From JAVKDP01 sp040222185 (GTDB lineage: Bacteria; Bacteroidota; Rhodothermia; Balneolales; Balneolaceae), in contig JAVKDP010000075.1 in the NCBI GenBank assembly GCA_040222185.1, positions 1 to 12,965 of the forward strand: DNA of 12,965 nucleotides, read 5' to 3'. A program made the translations under genes and the position numbers. Within the stretch, counting starts at the first letter, position 1; each line of letters opens with the position of its first letter. Positions 7,100 through 12,965 of the stretch are shown here, piece by piece. The notes beneath the pieces were generated by a model that saw only the letters and a program-made list of their open reading frames with translations, ran no database searches and had not been told where the DNA came from.

Positions 7100-7564
7100 T
7101 TACATCTTAGTTTTCGCTTTCCTACCGTCAATTTTTTTAAAATAAAACAGTTCAGGATCTCCTTCATCTAATCCGTCTATTTTGCCCGCGAAGGTGAAAC
7201 CAACTTTGGCTAATGCTTTCTGCATCGGAACATTAGAGCTGTTGGTTGAGGTAAATACTTTATTCGTCTTACTTTGCTTGCATATAAGGTCAATTGCTTG
7301 CCCACCTATTCCTTTTCCTCTATACTTTTCCTCAATAATAATAAGTTCGATCCATCCCTGGTCAAAAAAACGATGATCAAATAGGATAAAGCCAACTGCT
7401 TTGTTACCTGCCAAAATGATAAAACATTCCTTATCTGATATTGCCTTTGTTATCTTTTCCTCTCTCTTTAATTCGATATGCTCGATTTTATCAAGGGCAT
7501 AATCAAAGGCAACTACTAATGATTTGTCCTTTTTAGTAGCAATTCTTAAACCAATTCTTTCCAT
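7100..7564 (-). CDS. GNAT-family N-acetyltransferase
   Basis: The ATG at 7562-7564 gives a 154-aa protein beginning MERIGLRIATKKDK, the usual GNAT opening strand. A TTG at 7598-7600 would add 12 residues that read like spacer sequence, so it is not preferred. The acetyl-CoA pyrophosphate-binding loop EEKYRGKGIGGQAI sits at about 78-91 (R82-G87), preceded by strand WIELIII. A C-terminal strand-helix-strand with ALAKVGFTFAGKID closes the fold. Its substrate cannot be read from sequence. It follows the lipoprotein gene by 74 bp, and the frame stays open a short way back through the spacer, so the start is the weakest part of the call. Confidence 0.85.
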   Translation of the reverse strand: MERIGLRIATKKDKSLVVAFDYALDKIEHIELKREEKITKAISDKECFIILAGNKAVGFILFDHRFFDQGWIELIIIEEKYRGKGIGGQAIDLICKQSKTNKVFTSTNSSNVPMQKALAKVGFTFAGKIDGLDEGDPELFYFKKIDGRKAKTKM

Positions 7565-7638
7565 TTCAATAACTGACCTTTCAGTCTGCTTTTCCAACAA
7601 TGACTTATAGGATTCATCGTCATTACTAGTAGCTGTAT

Positions 7639-8454
7639 CTAGTATTCGTAAAATTCCTTTATAGTGAAATTCAATTCTCTTTCTTTAGGCTTAATCAAAG
7701 AATTCAAATAGTACCTATGAAAATAACCATTCAAAACAACTATTCGCTCGTAATCGTATTCTCTGATAAAATGCGAAATATTTTTAGCCATTGTATGGTT
7801 TCTTAAATCCCAAAATTCAGATGCCTTTTTATAACCTTCATAATAACTTATGCTATCACCATCATTTTTAATGTGATACGTGTTAGAGAAGATCGGATAT
7901 TCTGACATTATGCTTAAGAGCTCTTTGTACTGATATTTTTGCCTGATTTCGGCAGCTTCATCTGTTTTAAAACTATTAAAGGCTCTTGCACCTAAATAGG
8001 CAAATGAATTAAGGCTATCATTTGCTTCAAGAAAGTTTTGATAAGTTCTTTTGTTTAACGAGTTCAGTTGGCCATTTCTGTAAAGGCTGTCTAATAACTC
8101 GAGTGCTTTACTATCTGTTGGACGAGACCCTATCTTTATCCTGTATTCGTTTCTTCCTGTGAATTCGTATGGCCTTACATCCACATTATTGAAGTTGCTC
8201 ATGTATTTTACAGTGGCAATATTTTCATTGCTATCCCAGGTTTTCTTAAAGTCAAATTCTTTGGTAAAGAATGAGGAATCCACTTCAAAAAGTATCAAGT
8301 CTGGCTTAATCTTAACCAGGATATTGTAAAGGCTGTCTGGTGTAAAATTTTGAACAGGCTGATGAACAGTCCCAAGAAGTACCAATTCGGTTCTTTTACC
8401 TGTACAACCACAAAAGAGCAAGCCAATAAAAATAAACCCTAAAAAATTTTTCAT
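7639..8454 (-). CDS. TraB/TIKI-like lipoprotein
   Basis: The 271-aa protein has a lipoprotein signal, with hydrophobic residues 4-14 and a lipobox-like FCGC with C17 as the lipidated cysteine. The mature part opens with TELVLLGTVHQP (G28-H31), then IKPDLILFEVDSSFF, and near the C-terminus YDYERIVVLNGYFHRYYLNSL. A GxxH element, an acidic residue in an E-rich strand after P-D, and a late histidine after a glycine are the conserved core of the TraB/PrgY/TIKI/GumN group, which includes metal-dependent proteases. Similarity is motif-level only, and DUF5694-like members are an equally good fit. It is probably anchored in the outer or inner membrane facing the periplasm. It lies 32 bp after the VOC gene, likely in one transcript. 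Confidence 0.6.
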   Translation of the reverse strand: MKNFLGFIFIGLLFCGCTGKRTELVLLGTVHQPVQNFTPDSLYNILVKIKPDLILFEVDSSFFTKEFDFKKTWDSNENIATVKYMSNFNNVDVRPYEFTGRNEYRIKIGSRPTDSKALELLDSLYRNGQLNSLNKRTYQNFLEANDSLNSFAYLGARAFNSFKTDEAAEIRQKYQYKELLSIMSEYPIFSNTYHIKNDGDSISYYEGYKKASEFWDLRNHTMAKNISHFIREYDYERIVVLNGYFHRYYLNSLIKPKERELNFTIKEFYEY

Positions 8455-8486
8455 TCGAATAACTTTTCAATTACTGGTGATTGAAT

Positions 8487-8912
8487 TCAATTTTCTGAGT
8501 TTAAAGTTATTTTCCAATTTATGCCAAACTGATCAATACACTGGCCATAGTAAGCACCCCAGAATGTATAATCTAAAGGTACTTTTATTTGTCCATTTTG
8601 AGAAAGTTCATCAAATATTCGGTCAATTTCTTCTTTGCTATCGGCATGAATGATAAGAGAAAAGGTTTTATACTCTATCATTTCTTCATATGCTAATGAA
8701 TTGTCTGAGCCATTTAGCATTATTTCTTTGCTCAAGGGTAAGGTGACATGCATAATTTTTTCATCGGACTCTTGAAATATGTTCCTTTCTGACTTCGGTA
8801 CGTCTTTGTATTTACTAATGTGGCTGATTTCTTTACGAAATACTGACGCATAAAAATTAAATGCTTCTTCGCAATTTCCGTCAAAGTAGATGTATGGATT
8901 TACTGTTATCAT
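8487..8912 (-). CDS. PhnB-like VOC (glyoxalase-superfamily) protein
   Basis: The 141-aa protein is a single beta-alpha-beta-beta-beta module pair typical of the vicinal-oxygen-chelate superfamily, PhnB/'3-demethylubiquinone-9 3-methyltransferase domain' branch. Signs are the opening MITVNPYIYFDGNCEEAFNF with YASVF, the middle IMHVTLPLSKEIMLNGSDN, and the closing FWGAYYGQCIDQFGINWKI. No clear signal peptide is present, so it is cytoplasmic. Family members act on varied small substrates or bind drugs; despite the historical name no methyltransferase activity should be inferred. The start ATG 8910-8912 fits the family. Confidence 0.85.
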   Translation of the reverse strand: MITVNPYIYFDGNCEEAFNFYASVFRKEISHISKYKDVPKSERNIFQESDEKIMHVTLPLSKEIMLNGSDNSLAYEEMIEYKTFSLIIHADSKEEIDRIFDELSQNGQIKVPLDYTFWGAYYGQCIDQFGINWKITLNSEN

Positions 8913-8970
8913 AAATTTTTAATTACAGCGAGAAAAAGCAATGAATTATAGCCGTTGTTAACATCAGTCT

Positions 8971-9351
8971 CTATCTTTTTTCTTCACGCAAAATTTTCTC
9001 CATTTTGCGGCCTTTCGCCAATTCATCTATCAATTTTTCCATTCGCCTGCAATCGCGATACAAGGCAAATTCTTCGGATATTTCTTCAATACGATATCCA
9101 CATACTACGCCTTTGATCATGTGTGCATTTTCATGGATTTTGGCCCCTTCAAAAAAATCTCCGAAAGTGCCATTGCCGTTAATAAAGGATTCTAATTTAT
9201 CCTGATCATGACCTGTTAACCACAAAATAACATGGTCGAGCTCTTCTTTGGTTCTACCGTGCTTTTCTATTCTATTCAAGTAATGTGGATAAATAGATCC
9301 GAAATTCATTTTCGCGATTTGTTCATTTTTCTTTGCTGTTACTTCTGGCAT
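8971..9351 (-). CDS. DUF2200-family protein
   Basis: The 126-aa protein has the DUF2200 signature: MNFGSIYPHYLNRIEKHGRT near the start, KEELDHVILWLTGHDQDKLE, then GVVCGYRIEEI and a C-terminal LIDELAKGRKMEKILR. The family is widespread, small and of unknown function. There is no signal peptide or membrane segment, so it is cytoplasmic. It is separated from the methyltransferase by 164 bp containing a long inverted-repeat structure, and from the VOC gene by 58 bp. The start ATG 9349-9351 matches the usual family length. Confidence 0.85.
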   Translation of the reverse strand: MPEVTAKKNEQIAKMNFGSIYPHYLNRIEKHGRTKEELDHVILWLTGHDQDKLESFINGNGTFGDFFEGAKIHENAHMIKGVVCGYRIEEISEEFALYRDCRRMEKLIDELAKGRKMEKILREEKR

Positions 9352-9369
9352 GACTTGTGATTTATTGAG

Positions 9370-9481
9370 TGCTAGCGGTTTCGCATAACCGTCAGTTACG
9401 TGTTAATATGCGTTAATTTTCGGTTTAGTACTGACCTTTGTTTTATCAAAAAATCATTACTACTTATAAGCTTTGTTAGCA
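9370..9481 (-). other. Long attC-like inverted-repeat spacer (112 bp)
   Basis: On the minus strand TGCTAAC (9481-9475) opens the spacer after the methyltransferase stop, and GCTAGCA (9376-9370) closes it before the DUF2200 gene; they pair at six of seven positions. Inside, GTCAGTAC pairs with GTAACTGAC with one bulged base around a 28-nt loop. A separate small hairpin (CGGTT...AACCG) sits near the left end. The unpaired segments are unequal, and the closing box lacks the GTT required at the crossover point, so if this is an attC site it is long and damaged. Confidence 0.3.
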
Positions 9482-9515
9482 AATGTTGATCAAATAATTC
9501 TTTCTGTTAATAATT

Positions 9516-10313
9516 TTAAGGAATGTAAGCAGCTATCTGGAAAATGCGTGGTAAACTTATAATAGTATCTTTTCTTTTTCTAAATTTAATTAGTTCAGAA
9601 TGAATTCTTGCAAACTCGTCTTTCGTTATGAGCTTTTCTTCAATTAAAGCTTTAGAGATTCCTTGAAATGTTATTTCAGCCATTTGTTTACCCTCTTGAT
9701 TAATATGAGCGGGTTGTGATATTTGAAACTTTATTTCTGTAAAACCGATGTCTCTTAATAACTTAACTAAGCTAAGACCTAAGTTTGCATTTGCTCCACG
9801 TTTTTTTAGCAAATCTTGATAAAGTGATACATATTGATCGAAATAGTCTGACCTTGGATAGCTGAAATGCCCGCTAAAATCTGTATCTTCAATTAATAAT
9901 TTACCACCTGATTTAAGTGATTTTAGAGCATTTTCAAGAACAATTTTAGGGTTTTTCAAATGAGATAATAAAAAACGTGAATAAATTAGATCGTATTTAA
10001 GTTTGTCATGTAATTTATAAACATCGAAAGTTTGAAAATTCACATTTTTTATATGTTCATGTTTAGCTGAATCGGAAGCTAATTGAATATTTAGTTCATT
10101 GATATCTAACCCGAGAACTTGACCTCGATCTCCAACAATTTTGGCTAACATTATGCTTACTTTTCCTGTTCCGCAACCGATGTCCAAACAATTCATTGCT
10201 TTATTAATCCCTACTGCTTTAAAAAAATCTCTCGTACTTTTTTCAATAGTCCTATTTAGAATATCTAATCGCTTAGATCCTTCATCTCCTCCTTGAATAG
10301 AATATTCTTGCAT
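9516..10313 (-). CDS. Class I SAM-dependent methyltransferase
   Basis: The 265-aa protein has the Rossmann-like methyltransferase motifs: motif I CLDIGCGTGKVS (L43-G50), the ribose-binding acid D70 in VLGLDINELN, NFQTFDVYKL for the adenine pocket, DLIYSRFLLSHL (motif IV-like) and LKSGGKLLIED (post-motif strand). It resembles the UbiE/Methyltransf_31 group; the methyl acceptor is unknown. No signal peptide, so it is cytoplasmic. It is the most AT-rich gene in the window (two rows counted by hand: 13 and 19 GC of 60). It is bracketed by complementary 13-bp ends at 9475-9487 and 10321-10333 (12/13), as in an inserted integron cassette. ATG 10311-10313 lies 13 bp past the attC-like site. Confidence 0.85.
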   Translation of the reverse strand: MQEYSIQGGDEGSKRLDILNRTIEKSTRDFFKAVGINKAMNCLDIGCGTGKVSIMLAKIVGDRGQVLGLDINELNIQLASDSAKHEHIKNVNFQTFDVYKLHDKLKYDLIYSRFLLSHLKNPKIVLENALKSLKSGGKLLIEDTDFSGHFSYPRSDYFDQYVSLYQDLLKKRGANANLGLSLVKLLRDIGFTEIKFQISQPAHINQEGKQMAEITFQGISKALIEEKLITKDEFARIHSELIKFRKRKDTIISLPRIFQIAAYIP

Positions 10314-10326
10314 ATTATTTAATATT

Positions 10327-10378
10327 TGCTAACGTTTTGGCTAAACTGTGTTTTAACGCAGTTTAGGTTTTGTTGTGT
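10327..10378 (-). other. attC-like recombination site candidate (52 bp)
   Basis: On the minus strand the site opens with ACACAAC (10378-10372) and ends with GTTAGCA (10333-10327). A near-perfect 10-bp stem (CTAAACTGCG paired with CACAGTTTAG, one G:T) closes over a 6-nt loop, flanked by unpaired spacers of 5 and 7 nt. The GNAT stop codon lies inside the site (10363-10365) and the methyltransferase ATG is 13 bp beyond, as in integron cassettes. AAC and GTT, the only strongly conserved bases of attC outer boxes, are both in place. The outer boxes pair only over about four bases. A simple stem-loop terminator is the alternative, though no T-run follows. Confidence 0.5.
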
Positions 10379-10761
10379 GTTCGTATCACTTTAAAGATTG
10401 AACCTTCTTTTTCATAGCCAAGCTTATCATAATAGGGATCAACATCTGACATAACGAATACATCAATATCCGGGAAATCAATTAAGATACACTCCATGAG
10501 TCTTTTTCCAATCGAAAGCCCTCTCCGATTTTTATTTACTAGTAAATCAATCACCCAAATGAATAATCCAGAATCACTTAATGAACGAGAATATCCACAC
10601 AGTTCCTCCCCAATCAGTGCAACGTATGTTATAGAGTTTTTAAGGACTTTTCGATAGATGGGGTTTAAATAATCCTTCCATTCTTCACCTTCAGATTGAA
10701 CCAGTTTCATTAGGTTCTCGTAATCAAGGGTTGGATTGTATTTTCTGATTTTAAGGTTCAT
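10363..10761 (-). CDS. Small GNAT-family N-acetyltransferase
   Basis: The 132-aa protein begins MNLKIRKYNPTLDYENLMKL, a GNAT beta-1/alpha-1 opening, continues with YVALIGEELCGYSRSL (beta-2/3) and VIDLLVNKNRRGLSIGKRLM, where R79-G85 forms the acetyl-CoA loop, and closes with YYDKLGYEKEGSIFKVIR, the usual beta-6/7 region. It is on the short side for the family but complete. Its last codons and stop overlap the attC-like site at 10327-10378. The 102-aa gene precedes it by 42 bp. The substrate is unknown. Confidence 0.85.
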   Translation of the reverse strand: MNLKIRKYNPTLDYENLMKLVQSEGEEWKDYLNPIYRKVLKNSITYVALIGEELCGYSRSLSDSGLFIWVIDLLVNKNRRGLSIGKRLMECILIDFPDIDVFVMSDVDPYYDKLGYEKEGSIFKVIRTHNKT

Positions 10762-10803
10762 ATTGTTGTGCGCTGCCTTTTATGGCAACAAAGTGATTTG
10801 AGT

Positions 10804-11112
10804 TTATCTCCATTCTCCATGAATCTCTTCCATTTGTTGAATTGTTCTTTGAAATAGTTCATCATTGAAGTTCTCTTGTAGACGCATAAGTTTCCCTTGC
10901 TGAGCTGCAAAGAATATGCTTTTCCTGTCTGTTACAACTTTAAACAACGCTTCGAGACCATCATTTCTCATATAAATGTAACCGAACTCTACTTCAATAT
11001 TCTCTAATTTATCTAAATCGCTACCCATTTTGAGTTGCTCTAAAGCATTGTCAGCAAGAGTTTCTTTGACTTGTTTGATTTCATCAAATGGGACCTTAGC
11101 CGCTTTCTCCAT
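10804..11112 (-). CDS. Hypothetical 102-aa protein
   Basis: I do not recognise this protein. It is acidic, starts at ATG 11110-11112, and appears mostly helical at both ends (EIKQVKETLADNALEQLKMG, then ELFQRTIQQMEEIHGEW), with a likely beta segment IEVEFGYIYMRNDGLEALFKVV in the middle. There is no signal peptide or membrane helix. It overlaps no other supported frame, and its codon pattern resembles its neighbours, so it is probably a real gene. It is followed by the small GNAT gene after 42 bp and preceded by a perfect 12-bp palindrome at 11130-11141. Confidence 0.65.
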   Translation of the reverse strand: MEKAAKVPFDEIKQVKETLADNALEQLKMGSDLDKLENIEVEFGYIYMRNDGLEALFKVVTDRKSIFFAAQQGKLMRLQENFNDELFQRTIQQMEEIHGEWR

Positions 11113-11129
11113 TATACTTCTTTAAGGTG

Positions 11130-11141
11130 GTTGTGCACAAC
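11130..11141. repeat. Perfect 12-bp palindrome upstream of the 102-aa gene
   Basis: GTTGTGCACAAC reads the same on both strands, 17 bases upstream of the gene start. It could be an operator. In the integron reading, the minus-strand GTTGTGC would be the leading edge of a cassette whose inverse core, ACACAAC, lies at 10372-10378 (six of seven bases complementary). Neither role can be settled here. Confidence 0.45.
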
Positions 11142-11169
11142 ATAAGAATAACACAAATACAGTTCATGT

Positions 11170-11270
11170 TATCCCAGTTTCATCTTTACATCTTATTATT
11201 GCTATTCCTATAAATCCATGGAATATCATGAAGTAAAGCGATTTACTACTAAAGTACAATCATCATCTTA
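11170..11270. repeat. Repeat B, 101-bp direct repeat (partner at 941-1041)
   Basis: This matches repeat A at 82 of 101 positions without gaps and in the same orientation. It begins 81 bp downstream of the trkH stop codon and ends 57 bp before the 102-aa gene start. On the minus strand it holds a perfect hairpin AGTAAA-tcgc-TTTACT, weaker in repeat A, and the shared TATTCC/GGAATA stem. The rest of the 239-bp spacer shows no further gene. Confidence 0.85.
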
Positions 11271-11351
11271 GGTTAAAGGGTTTTAGCGAGAATACTAAAA
11301 GAGCTTATACCGAGGAAGTGTCGAATGAACCTTAGGCAGTAATAATCTAAC

Positions 11352-12866
11352 CTACTGTTTCCAGAAAGCAGGGGAGAAGATGATGAGTACCGTAAAGATT
11401 TCCAGGCGGCCAATCATCATGAGCATGATCAATACCCATTTAGCAAGGTAAGGGAGTTGGGCAAAGCTATCTGTGGGACCGAAATCTCCCCAGCCCGGGC
11501 CAATGTTACCAAGAGCCGATATACTTGCCCCAATTGAAGACATCATGTCGTAACCGAATAAACTGATTATAAATGCACCCAGTGCAAATATGAACATATA
11601 GAGGATAAAGAAACTCAACACGGTACGCTGGATATTAGAGTCGATAGCTTGTTCTCCAATACGGACCGGAAGAATAGCTTTGGGGTGAATGATCTGTTTG
11701 ATTTCGCGTCCGGTGTTCCTGATCAGTATCATCCATCGAACCATTTTTATCCCACCGCTAGTGGATCCGGCGCTACCACCAGTAAAAAACAGGAGGAATA
11801 AGAAGAAGGCTCCAAAGGAATACCAGAGTTCATAATCGTCGGTTCCAAACCCGGTAGTTGTAATAATTGCAACCACCTGGAATGCTCCATAACGAAGAGC
11901 TTCTAAAACACCTCTACCATCAAAGAACCAAAGCGAGAATGATACAACAAGAATACCAATCAGGGTGATTAAGGCATAAAACCTGGTCTCCCTATTTGAG
12001 AAAAATGATTTTCTGTCTCCGCGAAGTAACCTGAAATGCATGGCAAAGTTAATCCCGGCCAGGAACATGAATATGGTAATTACAATATCGATATAGGCAG
12101 AGTCGAAACCTTGTATGCTGGCATTTTTGGTAGAGAACCCTCCGGTAGCGAGGGTAGCGAACGAGTGGTTTATAGCATCAAACCAGTCCATGGATGGGTG
12201 CAACCAGAGCAGTACAAATTCAACCATAGTAAGAGCAAAGTAAACTACCCATAAGAGCTTTGCTGTTTCCTGAACCCTTGGAGTTAACTTGTCGGCTGTG
12301 GGACCCGGAGATTCAGCCTGGAATAACTGCATTCCTCCAATTCCTAAAAGAGGGAGTATAGCTATGGAGAGGACAATAATTCCCATTCCACCGAGCCATT
12401 GAGAAAGGGAGCGCCAGAGTAAAAAACTCTTTGGGAGTTCCTCGATCATAGGATTAGCAATTCCATCGCTTGTAACACCACCTAAAATAGTTGAGCCTGT
12501 AGTACTTAAACCGCTCATGGTTTCGAAAACAGCATCCGTATAGCTCGGTAATATCCCCGAGATTATAAATGGCAGGGCACCAACTAATGAAAGAATAAGC
12601 CAGGTTAAACTTACAACCAGGAAACCTTCCCGGATTCGAACTTCCTCTTTAGGCTTAAAGAAATACCATAGGGTACCGCCAGACCCAAAGGCAATACCAG
12701 CGGAGATTAACCAGGGTAACCATCTTCCTTCGGCGTAAATTAAATCGACAATCAATGGGAGAAGGAAAGCGAATCCCATAAAAAAGATGAAAGAACCCAA
12801 TATGCCTAGTACAATTAAGAAGTCAATTGTTGGACGATTCAGGGCATTAATGGGGCTCCTGGACAT
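11352..12866 (-). CDS. trkH: TrkH-type K+ uptake channel subunit
   Basis: The 504-aa inner-membrane protein is a complete TrkH/KtrB-family potassium-transport subunit. It has about ten to twelve hydrophobic helices and the four pore loops with filter-like motifs: GLSTTGST (around 119-126), LATGGFST (around 240), TTTGFGTD (around 337) and ALGNIGPGWGDFG (near the C-terminus). The glycine of each filter is present, so the pore should work. Length is close to E. coli TrkH (483 aa). It needs a cytoplasmic TrkA ring, supplied by the gene immediately upstream, whose TAA overlaps this ATG by one base. GC content (28 of 60 in one row) is higher than most of the accessory run downstream. Start ATG 12864-12866. 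Confidence 0.95.
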   Translation of the reverse strand: MSRSPINALNRPTIDFLIVLGILGSFIFFMGFAFLLPLIVDLIYAEGRWLPWLISAGIAFGSGGTLWYFFKPKEEVRIREGFLVVSLTWLILSLVGALPFIISGILPSYTDAVFETMSGLSTTGSTILGGVTSDGIANPMIEELPKSFLLWRSLSQWLGGMGIIVLSIAILPLLGIGGMQLFQAESPGPTADKLTPRVQETAKLLWVVYFALTMVEFVLLWLHPSMDWFDAINHSFATLATGGFSTKNASIQGFDSAYIDIVITIFMFLAGINFAMHFRLLRGDRKSFFSNRETRFYALITLIGILVVSFSLWFFDGRGVLEALRYGAFQVVAIITTTGFGTDDYELWYSFGAFFLFLLFFTGGSAGSTSGGIKMVRWMILIRNTGREIKQIIHPKAILPVRIGEQAIDSNIQRTVLSFFILYMFIFALGAFIISLFGYDMMSSIGASISALGNIGPGWGDFGPTDSFAQLPYLAKWVLIMLMMIGRLEIFTVLIIFSPAFWKQ

Positions 12867-12965
12867 TATCGAAAAAGATGAGTTATTTTTTCAACAGCCT
12901 GTGGTTGGCAAAATACCATAACACGGTCGTGTGGTTTAATGACCGTAATACCGGTAGCAATTTCT
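12866..12965 (-). CDS. trkA: TrkA-like K+ uptake regulator, C-terminal fragment
   Basis: Only the last 32 residues and the TAA (12866-12868) are present; the gene continues beyond the right edge. The peptide includes EIATGITVIKPHDRVMVF followed by CQPQAVEKITHLFR. The strand 'I..GD.V.VF' and the closing helix are typical of the TrkA_C domain. In the family this protein binds nucleotides through an N-terminal RCK domain and gates TrkH. The one-base overlap with trkH (TAATG) indicates translational coupling in one operon. Confidence 0.8.
   Translation of the reverse strand, partial: EIATGITVIKPHDRVMVFCQPQAVEKITHLFR

Noticed and set aside
9475..10333. The 13-bp inverted ends around the methyltransferase as terminal inverted repeats of an insertion sequence.
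   Set aside because: No transposase is encoded between them, no target-site duplication is visible, and similar chance matches are expected in a window of this length. The cassette reading fits the gene edges better.
10764..10790. Hairpin TGTTG...TGCC-ttttat-GGCAACA between the 102-aa and GNAT genes as an attC site.
   Set aside because: The ends are in the order GTT...AAC; attC always reads AAC...GTT on either strand. It is only a small stem-loop.
1..12965. CRISPR array, tRNA or rRNA genes, integrase or transposase genes.
   Set aside because: I saw no regularly spaced short repeats, no cloverleaf at either proposed island edge, and no recombinase motifs in any supported frame.

Overview
The window looks like a chromosomal segment of a Bacteroidota or Balneolota-like bacterium (sequence-based inference, no database check). 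Four predicted secreted proteins have signal peptides that end in A|Q or S|Q, the 'Q-rule' seen in Bacteroidota. The AraC-type regulator carries the seven-helix membrane domain common in that group. One promoter-like site matches the Bacteroidota -7 motif TAnnTTTG, and Shine-Dalgarno sequences are mostly absent. Every gene I can support lies on the minus strand, so biological order runs from the right edge to the left.

At the right edge are the end of trkA and a complete trkH (11352-12866), which overlap by one base. They encode the regulator and channel of a K+ uptake system. Downstream comes a mostly AT-rich run of unrelated accessory genes (about 1855-11112): an orphan 102-aa protein, a GNAT acetyltransferase, a SAM methyltransferase, a DUF2200 protein, a PhnB-like VOC protein, a TraB/TIKI-like lipoprotein, a second GNAT, a membrane AraC regulator, a secreted beta-lactamase-fold serine hydrolase, a secreted alpha/beta hydrolase, a DinB-like protein, and a 58-aa two-helix membrane protein. 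At the left are a higher-GC outer-membrane beta-barrel gene (1076-1648), an NTF2/DUF4440-like secreted protein (135-890) and the first 32 codons of another GNAT.

The most interesting structure is between the genes. (1) Two spacers can fold like integron attC sites: 10327-10378 (52 bp) and 3557-3615 (59 bp). The methyltransferase gene is bracketed by 13-bp complementary ends (12/13), as expected for an inserted integron cassette. No integrase lies in the window, so at most this is a cassette cluster without its integrase, probably partly decayed. (2) A short in-frame copy of the trkH 3' end, including the stop codon, lies at 1791-1820, about 9.5 kb from the real one, and the AT-rich gene run lies between the two. 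This would fit insertion of an island at the trkH 3' end next to the beta-barrel gene, but the match is short. (3) A 101-bp direct repeat (82/101 identical) occurs at 941-1041 and 11170-11270. These three signals are independent and not fully reconciled with one another.

No single pathway links the accessory genes. The likely functional pairs are trkA-trkH and the AraC regulator with the serine hydrolase just downstream of it. The hydrolase promoter carries a perfect 13-bp palindrome that could be an operator.
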